From assembly GCA_963792205.1 (NCBI GenBank), contig CAWBVI010000003.1, positions 62,001 through 126,000 on the forward strand: DNA of 64,000 nt, read 5' to 3'. How positions within the stretch are numbered: the stretch's first letter is position 1; each line of letters begins with the position of its first letter. Made by a program: the position numbers and the translations under genes. Below are positions 24,920 to 33,387 of the stretch, one piece after another. Under the pieces are notes generated by a model. It made no database searches, had not been told where the DNA came from, and worked only from the letters and a program-made list of their open reading frames with translations. This DNA comes from DATDAH01 sp963792205 (GTDB lineage Bacteria > Actinomycetota > Acidimicrobiia > Acidimicrobiales > DATDAH01).

Positions 24920-26129
24920 TCAGTCGAGCGGGATCAGCGGGAGGGTGGCCCCGGCCGGGACCCCGGCGCCGTCGGCCAGGACGACGAGGCCGTTGGCGGC
25001 GGCCATGGCCGCGAGGTGGTGGCTGCCCTGCCCGCCGACGGGGGCGACGTGGTACGCCCCGTCGGCGTAGGAGGCCACGACCCGCACGAAGTGGACCTTG
25101 CCGTCGGGCCGGCGGTCGAAGGCCGCGTCGGCGACGGCCTCGACCCGGGGACGGTCGAGGTCGGAGTGGCCCATCATCGACCGGAGGGCCGGTCGGGCCA
25201 GCAGCTCGAAGGAGACGAGGGCGGAGACCGGGTTGCCGGGGAGGCCGAAGACCGGGGTGCCGTCGACCACGCCGAACGCGAACGGCTTGGCGGGGCGGAT
25301 GGCGATCTGCATCCACGCCATGTCGCCCAGGCGGTCCAGCACCTGCTTGGTCAGGTCGTAGTCGCCCACGCTCACCCCGCCGGAGGTGACGATCGCGTCG
25401 CAGGCCGCGGCGCCGTCGAGCACCGCCTTGGTCAGGAGCTCCTCGTCGTCGGCCACCGAGCCGAGGTCGACCGGGGTGAAGCCGCTCGCCGCCACCTCGG
25501 CCAGGAGCATGCGGGCGGTTCGAGTCGCGGATCTGGCCGAAGGCCAGCGGCGCCGGGGCGGGGACCAGCTCGTCGCCCGTCGAGATCACCCCCACCCGGG
25601 GCGGACGGCGGGCCTGGACCTCGAGGCGCCCGACGCTCGCCAGCACCCCCACGTGGGCCGACGTCAGCACGGTCCCCTCGGCCACCACCACCTCGCCCTC
25701 GCGCACGTCGTCGCCGACCGGGCGGATGTGGTTGCCGACATCGACCGCTTCGCGGACCAGCACGCCGTCGTCGCCCTCGCGCTCGGTCAGCTCGACCATG
25801 ACGACCGCATCGGCGCCGGGGGGGATGGGCGCGCCCGTCATGATGCGCACGGCCTGGCCGGGGCCGACCTCGGGCCGGGCGCCGCTCCCGGCCGCCAGGT
25901 TGGCGACCACGTCGAGGCGGACGGGAGCATCCGGGGTCGCCGTGGACACGTCGGCGGCCCGCACGGCGTAGCCATCCATGGCGGTGTTGTCGAAGGACGG
26001 GATCGCCTCGCCCGCGGCCACCGCCTCCGCGGTCACGCAGCCCACGGCGTCGGTGAGGGGGACCGGCGAGGGATCGAGCGGGTGGACCCGCTCGAGGACG
26101 TGGGCCCGGGCCTGGTCGAGGGGGATCAC
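24920..26129 (-). CDS. moeA: Molybdopterin molybdotransferase MoeA / gephyrin-like protein, frameshifted
   Basis: About 403 residues when one extra base at 25511 is removed, which joins GQIRDSNRP to MLLAEVAASGF. Domain order is standard: FDNTAMDGYAVRA and VRIMTGAPIPPGADAVV in the N-terminal part, VGVISTGDEL, then the MPT-binding domain with TSGGVSVGDYDLTK and FGLPGNPVSALVSFELL. MoeA inserts molybdate into molybdopterin. In actinobacteria one paralogue beside galU serves instead as the divisome scaffold Glp, and this gene has that location; the adjacent moaA and moaC argue for the enzymatic role, so both are possible. The GTG start overlaps the galU stop. Confidence 0.92.
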
Positions 26130-27004
26130 CAGCCCTCCCGGCGGGCCAGCGCCTTGAGGAACTCGCGGAACCCGGGGCCGAGATCCTCCCGCTGAAGAGC
26201 GAGCTCCACCGTCGCCCGCAGGTAGTCGATCTTCATGCCGATGTCGTAGCGGCCCCGGTCGAACGTGTAGCCGTAGACACCCTCCGTGCCGACGAGCACG
26301 GCCAGCGCGTCGGTCAGCTGGATCTCGCCGCCGTAGCCCGGTTCGACCCCCTCCAGGGCGTCGAAGATCCCCGGGCTCAGCACGTAGCGGCCCACCACGG
26401 CCAGGTTCGACGGCGCCTGGGCCGGCTCGGGCTTCTCGACGATGTCGAGGACCTTGACCAGGCGGTCGGACACGGGCTCGGGCCGCACGCAGCCGTAGGA
26501 CGAGATGTCCTCGTGGGGCACCTCGAGCAGGGCGATGATCGAGGCCTCCTGCTCGCCGTAGGCGGCGATCATCGAGGTCAGGAGGTCGGCGCCGTCGACC
26601 ATGATGTCGTCGCCCAGCATCACGACGAAGGGGTTGTCCCCGACGTGCTTGCGGGCGGTCGACACGGCGTGGCCCAGGCCGAGGGCCTCACCCTGGCGGA
26701 CGTAGTGGATGTCGGCCAGGTCGGCGAGCTGGCGGATCTCGATGAGGTCCTCGTCCTTGCCCTTCTCGTGGAGCTGGTGCTCGAGCTCGAAGTTGCGGTC
26801 GAAGTGGTCCTCGAGGCTGCGCTTGCCCCGACCCGTGATGATGAGGATGTCGTCGATGCCGGCCTGGACGGCCTCCTCGACCACGTACTGGATGGCCGGG
26901 CGGTCGACGACCGGGAGCATCTCCTTGGGCTGGGCCTTCGTCGCCGGCAGGAACCGGGTGCCCAGGCCGGCAGCGGGGATCACGGCCTTGGTGACGGCGC
27001 TCAT
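26126..27004 (-). CDS. galU: UTP-glucose-1-phosphate uridylyltransferase GalU
   Basis: A 292-residue nucleotidyltransferase making UDP-glucose for envelope glycans. Diagnostic segments are AVIPAAGLGTRFLPATKAQ, KEMLPVVDRPAIQYVVEEA, QGEALGLGHAVSTA, FVVMLGDDI with the metal-binding aspartate, and DIVEKPEPAQAPSN. The length matches the family. Its ATG overlaps the plsY stop and its stop overlaps the moeA start, each by 4 bases, so plsY-galU-moeA is one translationally coupled unit. Confidence 0.96.
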   Translation of the reverse strand: MSAVTKAVIPAAGLGTRFLPATKAQPKEMLPVVDRPAIQYVVEEAVQAGIDDILIITGRGKRSLEDHFDRNFELEHQLHEKGKDEDLIEIRQLADLADIHYVRQGEALGLGHAVSTARKHVGDNPFVVMLGDDIMVDGADLLTSMIAAYGEQEASIIALLEVPHEDISSYGCVRPEPVSDRLVKVLDIVEKPEPAQAPSNLAVVGRYVLSPGIFDALEGVEPGYGGEIQLTDALAVLVGTEGVYGYTFDRGRYDIGMKIDYLRATVELALQREDLGPGFREFLKALARREGW

Positions 27005-27603
27005 GTGGCGGCCTTCCTCGGGGAGGGACGCACGGTGGGCTCCGCTCCCCGCATCAGTCGTCGGATGTTGTCGTGGTGGCGGGCGATCACGACCAGGCTC
27101 AACAGCGCCGTGATCAGGACCTCGACGCCCGGATACCCACCGACCGCCACCCCCACCGGGAGCAGGAGTGCCAGCACGAGCGAACCTACCGACACTCGGC
27201 GGGACACCGCGACCGTGCCCGCGAAGGCGGCGCCGAGGACGAGGCTGAGCAATGGGTAGCAGACCAGCGCCATCCCGGCCCCGGTGGCCACGCCCTTGCC
27301 GCCCCGGAAGCCCCGGGTCACCGGCGCGATGTGGCCGACGACGGCGGCGGAGCCGGCGGCGACCGCCAGGGTGTGGTCGCCGACGAGGAGGCCGAGCGCA
27401 GCGGCGACCGCGCCCTTGGCCACGTCGACGAGGAGGACGGCGACCCCCGCCGCCCGCCCGGAGGTGCGGTAGACGTTGGTCGCGCCGGGGTTGCCCGAGC
27501 CCTCGGCGGTGGGGTCGTGCCCGGTCCGGCCGCCGATCAACGCCGCGGTCGGGAACGTGCCGAGGAGGTAGCCGGCCCCCACGACGAGGGCGTCGGCGAG
27601 CAT
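27001..27603 (-). CDS. plsY: Acyl-phosphate:glycerol-3-phosphate acyltransferase PlsY
   Basis: A 200-residue integral membrane enzyme that acylates glycerol-3-phosphate in phospholipid synthesis. All three cytosolic motifs are visible: GSGNPGATNVYRTSG, GHIAPVTRGFRGGKGVAT and RHHDNIRRLMRG, between about five hydrophobic helices (for example LADALVVGAGYLLGTF and VSVGSLVLALLLPVGVAV). The ATG at 27603 starts the first helix; a longer upstream reading is not hydrophobic. It is the first gene of the galU-moeA-moaA-moaC run and diverges from the FmdB gene across 90 bases. Confidence 0.93.
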   Translation of the reverse strand: MLADALVVGAGYLLGTFPTAALIGGRTGHDPTAEGSGNPGATNVYRTSGRAAGVAVLLVDVAKGAVAAALGLLVGDHTLAVAAGSAAVVGHIAPVTRGFRGGKGVATGAGMALVCYPLLSLVLGAAFAGTVAVSRRVSVGSLVLALLLPVGVAVGGYPGVEVLITALLSLVVIARHHDNIRRLMRGAEPTVRPSPRKAAT

Positions 27604-27693
27604 CACCCAATCGTACGGGCGGTATCCTTGGCACTCGGCGACCGAGAGTGCCAGCGCCTCTCGGCCGCCCAAGAACCCGACGAGGCGGACCCG

Positions 27694-28062
27694 ATGCCCA
27701 CCTACGAGTACAAGTGCCGCGAGTGCGGCAATCAGCTCGAGATCGTCCAGTCGTTCACCGACGACGCGCTCACCAAGTGCCCGAGCTGCCGCAAGCAGGC
27801 CCTGCGCAAGGTCTTCTCCCCGGTGGGCATCGCCTTCAAGGGCAGTGGCTTCTACAAGACCGACAGCCGCTCCTCGAACGGCAAGAAGGCGTCGACCACG
27901 TCGGCCTCCGACAACGGGTCGTCGGACAACGGGTCGTCGGACACCAAGAGCTCGTCCTCTGAGTCGAAGTCCTCCGAGTCGAAGTCGTCCGAGTCGAAGT
28001 CCACGGACACCAAGAGCTCGTCCTCGTCCTCCGCCGAGAAGAAGTCCACCGCCAAGAAATAG
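27694..28062 (+). CDS. FmdB-family zinc ribbon protein with Ser/Lys-rich tail
   Basis: A 122-residue protein. The N-terminal 60 residues are the FmdB/CxxC_CXXC_SSSS regulatory zinc ribbon: MPTYEYKCRECG with Cys8 and Cys11, CPSC with Cys29 and Cys32, then VGIAFKGSGFYKTD, the conserved FKGSGFY end. The second half is low complexity, built from repeats of SSDNG and SSESK and ending in a lysine-rich stretch, so it is flexible and may bind nucleic acid or membranes; that is speculation. It lies 11 bases upstream of the MTA phosphorylase gene. Confidence 0.92.
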   Translation: MPTYEYKCRECGNQLEIVQSFTDDALTKCPSCRKQALRKVFSPVGIAFKGSGFYKTDSRSSNGKKASTTSASDNGSSDNGSSDTKSSSSESKSSESKSSESKSTDTKSSSSSSAEKKSTAKK

Positions 28063-28073
28063 GGTCCCGGCCG

Positions 28074-28880
28074 ATGACCGCGGCCGAGATCGGGGTGTTC
28101 GGGGGATCGGGGTTCTACTCGCTGCTCGACGACGTCGAACGGGTCGAGGTCGACACGCCGTACGGGCCGCCGGCGGACGCCGTGCACGTCGGCAACGTCG
28201 ACGGGCGGGCGGTGGCCTTCCTGCCCCGCCACGGCGCCGACCACCGGTTCCCGCCCCACCGGGTCCCCTACCGAGCCAACGTGTGGGCCCTGCGGGAGGT
28301 CGGGGTGAAGCGCATCCTCGGGCCCTGCGCGTCCGGCTCGCTCCGGGCGGAGATCCCGCCCGGGGACTTCGTGGTCTGCGACCAGCTCGTGGATCGGACG
28401 ACGAGCCGGGTCCACACCTACTTCGACGGGCCGACCATCCACCACCTGAGCTTCGCCGACCCCTACTGCCCCGAGCTGCGATCGGTGGCGCTGGCCGCCG
28501 GGCAGGACGAGGGCATCACCGTCCACGACGGCGGCACGATCGTGGTGATCGAAGGGCCCCGGTTCTCGACCCGGGCCGAGTCGGCGTGGTACGCCGCCGC
28601 GGGCTGGTCGGTCATCAACATGACCCAGCACCCCGAGGTGGCCCTCGCCCGGGAGCTGGGCCTCTGCTACGCCACCGTCGCCCTGGTCACCGACTACGAC
28701 GTCGGCGCCGAGGGCATCACCGACCGGGCCGTCACGATGGAGGAGGTGTTCGCGGTCATGGCCGACAACAACGACCGCGTCCGCCGGCTCCTCTTCCGCG
28801 CCATCGCCGCCATCCCCAGCCACCGTTCGTGCTCCTGCGCCGAAGGCTCCGGCGACCAAGACCCCGACCCCCCGGCCTGA
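28074..28880 (+). CDS. S-methyl-5'-thioadenosine phosphorylase (MTAP family)
   Basis: A 268-residue nucleoside phosphorylase that splits methylthioadenosine with phosphate, feeding methionine salvage. Motifs are IGVFGGSGFYSLLDDV at the phosphate loop, FLPRHGADHRFPPHRVPYRAN (phosphate and ribose binding), and VVIEGPRFSTRAES followed by INMTQHPEVALARE, where the Asn-Met-Thr segment contacts the methylthioribose. The C-terminus has an odd cysteine-containing tail (SCSCAEGSGD). Its closeness to the FmdB gene suggests one transcript. Confidence 0.93.
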   Translation: MTAAEIGVFGGSGFYSLLDDVERVEVDTPYGPPADAVHVGNVDGRAVAFLPRHGADHRFPPHRVPYRANVWALREVGVKRILGPCASGSLRAEIPPGDFVVCDQLVDRTTSRVHTYFDGPTIHHLSFADPYCPELRSVALAAGQDEGITVHDGGTIVVIEGPRFSTRAESAWYAAAGWSVINMTQHPEVALARELGLCYATVALVTDYDVGAEGITDRAVTMEEVFAVMADNNDRVRRLLFRAIAAIPSHRSCSCAEGSGDQDPDPPA

Positions 28881-28940
28881 ACCGTCGGTAGCCTCGGAAC
28901 TGGCGCTTTCCCCGCTGGATCCCGTCCCGGGAGGTGCGCT

Positions 28941-29597
28941 GTGCGGCGTCCTTCTTCTCCTCTCCGTCCGTTCGCCCTGTGGCGGGCCCGCTTCCGGCTC
29001 CGGCGCCGGCCGCTGCTCTGGTGGGCCATGGTGCTGGGCCTGTCGCTCACGCTCGGCCTGCTCGTCGAGTCCGGGCTCAGCCGGGCCCGCGCCGACGCCC
29101 GGCGCTTCGGCCCGCCCGTCACCGTCGTGGTGGCCACCCGTGATCTCACGCCCGGCACACGGCTCGGGCCTGACGCCGTTGACCTGCGGGCGTGGCCGGC
29201 CGACCTGGTGCCGGCGGGCGCCCTGACCGCCTTGCCCCGCCAGGGCGTGGCCGCCGACCGGATCCAGGCCGGCGAGCCCGTGGTGCGCGCCCGGGTGGCC
29301 CCGAGCCTGCTCCCGCCCGGCACCCGGGCCCTGGCTCTGCCTGCCGGTCCCGGCAACCTCGGGGTGCGGCCGGGTGACGAGGTCGACGTGCTGGCCACCT
29401 TCGACCCCCTCGTCGCGCCGCCCGGCGAGGACCCGACCGTCACCGTGGCGCAGGCCGCCACGGTGGTCGCCGTCCGCGCTCAGGCCATCACGGTGGCGGT
29501 GACCGAGGCGGAGGCACCCCGGGTCGCCTTCGCCCTCTCCCAGGCCACCCTCACCCTCGCTCTGACCCCGCCCGGTACGGTCGCCGCCGATGGCTGA
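28941..29597 (+). CDS. SAF-domain protein (CpaB/FlgA-like)
   Basis: A 218-residue protein with one N-terminal membrane helix (residues about 26-47, LLWWAMVLGLSLTLGLLVES) and an extracytoplasmic SAF domain, VVVATRDLTPGTRLGPDAVDL through RIQAGEPVVRARV. A second beta region, LGVRPGDEVDVLATFDP, resembles the RcpC/CpaB C-terminal domain of Flp-pilus proteins. No other pilus genes are nearby, so the role is open. The GTG start has GGGAGGTG just upstream at 28930. It overlaps the YbaK gene by 8 bases. Confidence 0.8.
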   Translation: MRRPSSPLRPFALWRARFRLRRRPLLWWAMVLGLSLTLGLLVESGLSRARADARRFGPPVTVVVATRDLTPGTRLGPDAVDLRAWPADLVPAGALTALPRQGVAADRIQAGEPVVRARVAPSLLPPGTRALALPAGPGNLGVRPGDEVDVLATFDPLVAPPGEDPTVTVAQAATVVAVRAQAITVAVTEAEAPRVAFALSQATLTLALTPPGTVAADG

Positions 29598-30102
29598 GGA
29601 CCCCGGCGCCACCGTCCGCCAGGCGTTGGACGCCACGGGCGTGGCCTACGAGGTCATGGACTGCGACCCCGAGCTGGCCGACACCGCCGCCTTCTGCGCG
29701 CACTACGACGTGCCCGTCGACCAGTCGGCCAACACGATCCTCGTCGCCGGCAAGCCCCGGGGCGGCGGTGACCGGATCTACGTCGCCTGCGTCGTCCTGG
29801 CCCACACGCGCCTCGACGTGAACGGCGCCGTCCGCCAGCGCCTCGACGTGAAGAAGGCGTCGTTCGCCTCGGCCGACGAGACCCGGGACGTCACCGGGAT
29901 GCTCATCGGCGGGGTCACCGCCGCGGCTCTCCCGGAGGGCATGCCGCTGTGGGTCGACGCCCGGGTCATGGACGCCCCCTGGATCGTCCTCGGCGGCGGC
30001 GACCGCAGCACCAAGATCAAGGCCGCGCCCGAGATCCTCACCGCCCTCGGCGCCGAGATCGTCGCCGACCTCGCCACCGAACCCACCGCTTCTGGCGCCT
30101 GA
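29590..30102 (+). CDS. YbaK/EbsC-family aminoacyl-tRNA deacylase
   Basis: A 170-residue protein of the YbaK/ProX family, which hydrolyses mischarged tRNAs such as Cys-tRNA(Pro) or Ala-tRNA(Pro). Visible are the N-terminal YEVMDCDPELADTAAFC region, NTILVAGKPRGG, RLDVKKASFASADETRDVTGM with the conserved lysine of the active pocket, and GGVTAAALPEGMPLWVDARVM. Its stop codon lies inside the left arm of a palindromic repeat. The start ATG overlaps the SAF gene, indicating coupling. Confidence 0.85.
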   Translation: MAEDPGATVRQALDATGVAYEVMDCDPELADTAAFCAHYDVPVDQSANTILVAGKPRGGGDRIYVACVVLAHTRLDVNGAVRQRLDVKKASFASADETRDVTGMLIGGVTAAALPEGMPLWVDARVMDAPWIVLGGGDRSTKIKAAPEILTALGAEIVADLATEPTASGA

Positions 30103-30137
30103 TTCGGGTGTCATGACGCCTCATTCGGGCGCCAGAA
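30090..30137. repeat. Dispersed palindromic repeat, copy 1
   Basis: TTCTGGCGCC (30090-30099) and GGCGCCAGAA (30128-30137) are perfect inverted arms around a 28-base centre that holds two near-copies of TGATTCGGG / TCATTCGGG and the palindrome GTCATGAC. The left arm includes the ybaK stop. The same arms recur near 58442-58490, marking a REP-like family. Confidence 0.65.
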
Positions 30138-30154
30138 CCAGTCATGCTGGGCCG

Positions 30155-31114
30155 GTGCGGAGGCGCTGGCTGGTCGGGGGCGGGCTCGTCGGCATCGTCC
30201 TCGCTCTGGGCGGGCCGGCGGGGGCGGCGGAGTCGGCCGAGGTCGTCGCCGACCAGCTGACCTGGGCGAAGGCCGCGGTCCTCGGGGTGGTCGAGGGCAT
30301 CACGGAGTACCTGCCCATCTCGTCGACCGGGCACCTGCTCGTCACCTCCCGGCTGCTCGACCTGCCGTCGGAGGAGGGCAGTGCCGGGCTCGAGGCCGTG
30401 AACGCGTACGCCATCGCCATCCAGTTCGGGGCCATCCTCGCGGTGGTCGCCCTGTTCTGGCGCCGGTTCGTCGAGATGCTCGAGGGGATCGCCGGGAGGA
30501 ACCCGGACGGGCGCCACCTCTTCGTCACCCTGGTGATCGCCTTCGTGCCCGCGGCCGTGCTCGGCGTGCTCTTCGACGACCAGATCGAGGACGCCCTGTT
30601 CGGGCCGTGGCCGATCGTCGTGGCCTGGATCGTCGGCGGCGCGCTGATCCTCGTCCTGGAGCGCACCGGCCACATCCCCCGCGGCGACGACCTCGACCCG
30701 GACCCGCCGGACCGACCCCGGCTGGCGTCCATCACCTACCAGCAGGCGCTGATCATCGGCCTGGCCCAGTGCGTCGCCCTCTGGCCCGGCACCAGCCGCT
30801 CACTCGCCACCATCCTGGGCGCGCTGCTGGTGGGGGTGGCCATGTCGGCGGCCGTGGAGTTCAGCTTCCTCCTCGGCTTCGCCACGCTCACCGCCGCCAC
30901 GGCCTTCACCCTGGTGAAGGACGGCGATCTGCTGGTCGAGGAGTTCGGGCTGGCCGACCCGCTGATCGGCGCCCTCTTCGCGTTCGTGTCGGCGATGCTG
31001 GCCATCCGCTGGCTGGTGGGCTACCTGCGCCGCCACGACCTGTCGATCTTCGCCTGGTACCGCTTCGCCGTCGCCGGCCTGACCATCGTCCTGCTGGCCA
31101 CCGGCGTCATCTGA
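30155..31114 (+). CDS. uppP: Undecaprenyl-diphosphatase UppP (BacA)
   Basis: A 319-residue integral membrane phosphatase that recycles undecaprenyl diphosphate for peptidoglycan synthesis; it also confers bacitracin tolerance. The two catalytic segments are GVVEGITEYLPISSTGHLL (with the Glu-Glu/His) and ALWPGTSRSLATILGALL (with the Ser-Arg), and about eight hydrophobic helices are present. The N-terminus has an extra segment before the first motif (VGIVLALGGPAGAAES) resembling a signal peptide. I prefer the GTG at 30155; the ATG at 30113 would place the start within the palindromic repeat. Confidence 0.93.
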   Translation: MRRRWLVGGGLVGIVLALGGPAGAAESAEVVADQLTWAKAAVLGVVEGITEYLPISSTGHLLVTSRLLDLPSEEGSAGLEAVNAYAIAIQFGAILAVVALFWRRFVEMLEGIAGRNPDGRHLFVTLVIAFVPAAVLGVLFDDQIEDALFGPWPIVVAWIVGGALILVLERTGHIPRGDDLDPDPPDRPRLASITYQQALIIGLAQCVALWPGTSRSLATILGALLVGVAMSAAVEFSFLLGFATLTAATAFTLVKDGDLLVEEFGLADPLIGALFAFVSAMLAIRWLVGYLRRHDLSIFAWYRFAVAGLTIVLLATGVI

Positions 31115-31125
31115 GCTCGAACTGG

Positions 31126-32466
31126 TCACTTGCCGCTCATGGCGACATCGGCGATGACCATGGTCGCCGCGGTGGTGCCGCCGGGGCGCCACTCCAGGTC
31201 GTTGCCCACGGCTTCGATCCCCAGCAGCAAACGCTGCAGCGTGGACGCCAGCGTGACCTCGCGCACGGGCTCGGCCAGTTCGCCGTTGCGGATGAGCAAG
31301 CCGTCGGCCCCAACGGAGAAGTCGCCGCTCACCGCGTTGACGCCGGAGTGAAGACCGGTGAAGGACTGGACGAACAGCCCGAGCTCGACCTCGGCCAGGA
31401 GCTCGTCGGGCGAACGGTCGCCAGCGACCATGACCAGGGCCTGCGGACCGGGCGTCGGCGTCGAGCGCGATCCCCGCACGGCTGAGCCGGTCGAGGCGGT
31501 GCCGGAGCGCCGCCCCGTGTAGCCGTCATGCAGGAAGCCCTGCAGCACTCCACCGGCGACCAGATCGTTGCGGCGGGTGGCCAGGCCCTCGCCGTCGTGG
31601 GCGTCGGCCCCGAACGAGCGGGGGTCGGTCGGGTCGTCGACCAGGTCTAGGAGGGGCGAGGCGATGGCCTCCCCGACGCGGTCGGCGAACGGCGAACGGC
31701 CCTTCAGCACCCGCTCGCCGGTCAGCGTGCCGCCGAGGATCCCGAGCAGGGTGCCCGCCAGCCGGGGCTCCAGCACGATGGTGACCTTGGCCGTCTCCGG
31801 CTGCGCCGCCCCGAGCAGGCGGGTCGCCCGCACCACGGCGTCGTCGGTGGCCTCGGCCAGGTCGAGGTCGGCGTAGCCCCGGCCCACCGACAGGCCGTAG
31901 CCGATCTGGGTGTCGTCGCCCTCCCGCGCCAGCGCCGTCGCCGAGAGTGAGCACGACGTCCCCCGCGAGCCGACCGCCAGCCCCCGGCTGCTCGCCACCG
32001 CGGCCTCGCCCGAGCCCTCGCTGTAGCCGACGGTGCGCACGCCGAAGACCCGGGGATCCCCGCCGCGGACGGACCGTTCCAGCTCCAGGGCGAGGTCGAC
32101 CTTGGCCTCGGTCGGTGTCGACGCCAGGTCGTCCCGCCAGAGGTCCAGCTCGGGCGGCACCACCCCGTCGGGCTCGACCAGGCCGGCCCATTCGTCGGGC
32201 TCGGCGAACCGGGCGTTGTCGCGGGCCTCGGCCAGCGTGTCGGCCAGCACGGCCTCGTCGAAGGTGCCCGCCGAGGCGAACCCCTGGCGGTGCTCGCGGA
32301 TGACGCGGAGCCCCACGCCGAAGGTCTCCGCCGAGGTGAACGCCTCCACCTCGCCCTCGTAGGCCTTCACCGACAGCGAGGTGCCACGGGCGACGAAGGC
32401 CTCCACCTCCTCCCCCGGCTCGGCTCGGGCCGCGAGGCCGCGGGCCAGCTCCAGCAGGTCGGACAT
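31126..32466 (-). CDS. PmbA/TldE-family metallopeptidase subunit, copy 1
   Basis: A 446-residue TldE-like protein. Family features are VKAYEGEVEAFTSAETFGVGLRV at the N-terminus, the middle GEAIASPLLDLVDDPTDPRSF with DGEGLATRRNDLV, and the C-terminal LHSGVNAVSGDFSVGADGLLI. TldE subunits lack the HExxxH zinc motif and pair with TldD to form a protease that trims peptides, including RiPP leaders and antitoxins. The ATG at 32466 is the start of homology. This is a second copy beyond the one coupled to tldD, separated from it by the acidic lipoprotein gene. Confidence 0.9.
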   Translation of the reverse strand: MSDLLELARGLAARAEPGEEVEAFVARGTSLSVKAYEGEVEAFTSAETFGVGLRVIREHRQGFASAGTFDEAVLADTLAEARDNARFAEPDEWAGLVEPDGVVPPELDLWRDDLASTPTEAKVDLALELERSVRGGDPRVFGVRTVGYSEGSGEAAVASSRGLAVGSRGTSCSLSATALAREGDDTQIGYGLSVGRGYADLDLAEATDDAVVRATRLLGAAQPETAKVTIVLEPRLAGTLLGILGGTLTGERVLKGRSPFADRVGEAIASPLLDLVDDPTDPRSFGADAHDGEGLATRRNDLVAGGVLQGFLHDGYTGRRSGTASTGSAVRGSRSTPTPGPQALVMVAGDRSPDELLAEVELGLFVQSFTGLHSGVNAVSGDFSVGADGLLIRNGELAEPVREVTLASTLQRLLLGIEAVGNDLEWRPGGTTAATMVIADVAMSGK

Positions 32467-32524
32467 CGGCTCAGTATGCGCCGGGCGGCCCACCCCCGAT
32501 TTCTGGACGTCCAGAAACCGTGGG

Positions 32525-33337
32525 TCAACCGGCGAGCTGCTCGCACTGGCCGGGCTGCTCCTGGGCCAGGCGGCCGCCGCAGGTGGCGCCGTAGCCCTCG
32601 TAGGAGCTGGTCGATTCCTCCACCGGACTCTCGAAGTACAGCCGGTCGCAAGCGGACAGATCGTTGTCGTAGCACTCGAGAGCCAGGTCATCGAGGTCCG
32701 GGTCGGTGCCGAATTCGGGGATGAAGCTCTCCGGGTCCACGGCATCGCCGAACCCGGCGTCGTCGGAGACGTCATCGCTGAAGTCGTCGGAGACGTCGTC
32801 GGAGACGTCGTCGCTGAAGTCGTCCGTGAAGTCGTCGCTGGCGTCGTCCGAGAAGTCGCTGGTGAAGTCGTCGGAGGAGTCGTCGCCGAAGCCGCCGCCG
32901 GCGTCGTCCGCCTGGTCCTCTACGGCCGACAGGTCGCAGTCCAGGTCGAGCTCCTCACCGGCGTCGGCCACGCTGGCGAGGGCGTCGGTGCCGTCGCTGA
33001 GCTCGTCGCCGTCAGGGAACTCGAGGTCCTCCACGATGTTGCCGGCGGCCTCGTAGAACTCGGCGATGGCCTCGACGTCGTCGATCAGGTCGTCGACCTC
33101 GTCCTCGACGTCCTCGGGCGCCTCCAGGTCCTCGAGGCCGTCGGCGAACTCCTCGGTCGCCTCGACCAGCTCGTCCGCTTCGTCGAGGTCGGGGTCCTCG
33201 ACCTCCTCGACCCAGTCGGCGCAGAGGTCGGAGGCCTCCTCCCGCCACTGGTCGTCGTCGCCTCCTCCACCGCAGGCGACCGCGCCGAGCACGATCACCG
33301 CGACCACGACCGACCGAGGCCAACACGTTCGCCGCAT
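32525..33337 (-). CDS. Acidic secreted lipoprotein with Ser-Asp-Asp repeats
   Basis: A 270-residue lipoprotein. The signal peptide ends AVAC at Cys22. Residues about 30-145 are acidic helices (EEVEDPDLDEADELVEATEEF, then EAPEDVEDEVDDLIDDV), and residues about 150-195 are a run of SDDFTSD, SDDFSDD and SDDVSDD units, highly negative and likely disordered or calcium-binding. The C-terminal 55 residues contain four cysteines in a motif seen in other actinobacterial envelope proteins (ECYDNDLSACDRLYF, then YGATCGGRL). No enzymatic function is evident. It lies between the two pmbA copies in the same direction. Confidence 0.78.
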   Translation of the reverse strand: MRRTCWPRSVVVAVIVLGAVACGGGGDDDQWREEASDLCADWVEEVEDPDLDEADELVEATEEFADGLEDLEAPEDVEDEVDDLIDDVEAIAEFYEAAGNIVEDLEFPDGDELSDGTDALASVADAGEELDLDCDLSAVEDQADDAGGGFGDDSSDDFTSDFSDDASDDFTDDFSDDVSDDVSDDFSDDVSDDAGFGDAVDPESFIPEFGTDPDLDDLALECYDNDLSACDRLYFESPVEESTSSYEGYGATCGGRLAQEQPGQCEQLAG

Positions 33338-33387
33338 CGCCGTCCCCTCCCCTACGGACGGGCGGAGAGTAACGCAGTGCCGGGCGC

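Noticed and set aside
27900..28030. Tandem short repeats near the end of the FmdB gene as a regulatory repeat.
   Set aside because: They encode the Ser/Lys-rich tail in frame and end exactly at the stop codon.
32706..33056. Repeats near 32760-32890 as a possible CRISPR or DNA repeat array.
   Set aside because: The period is set by codons for Ser-Asp-Asp units inside the lipoprotein gene; there are no spacers or cas genes.
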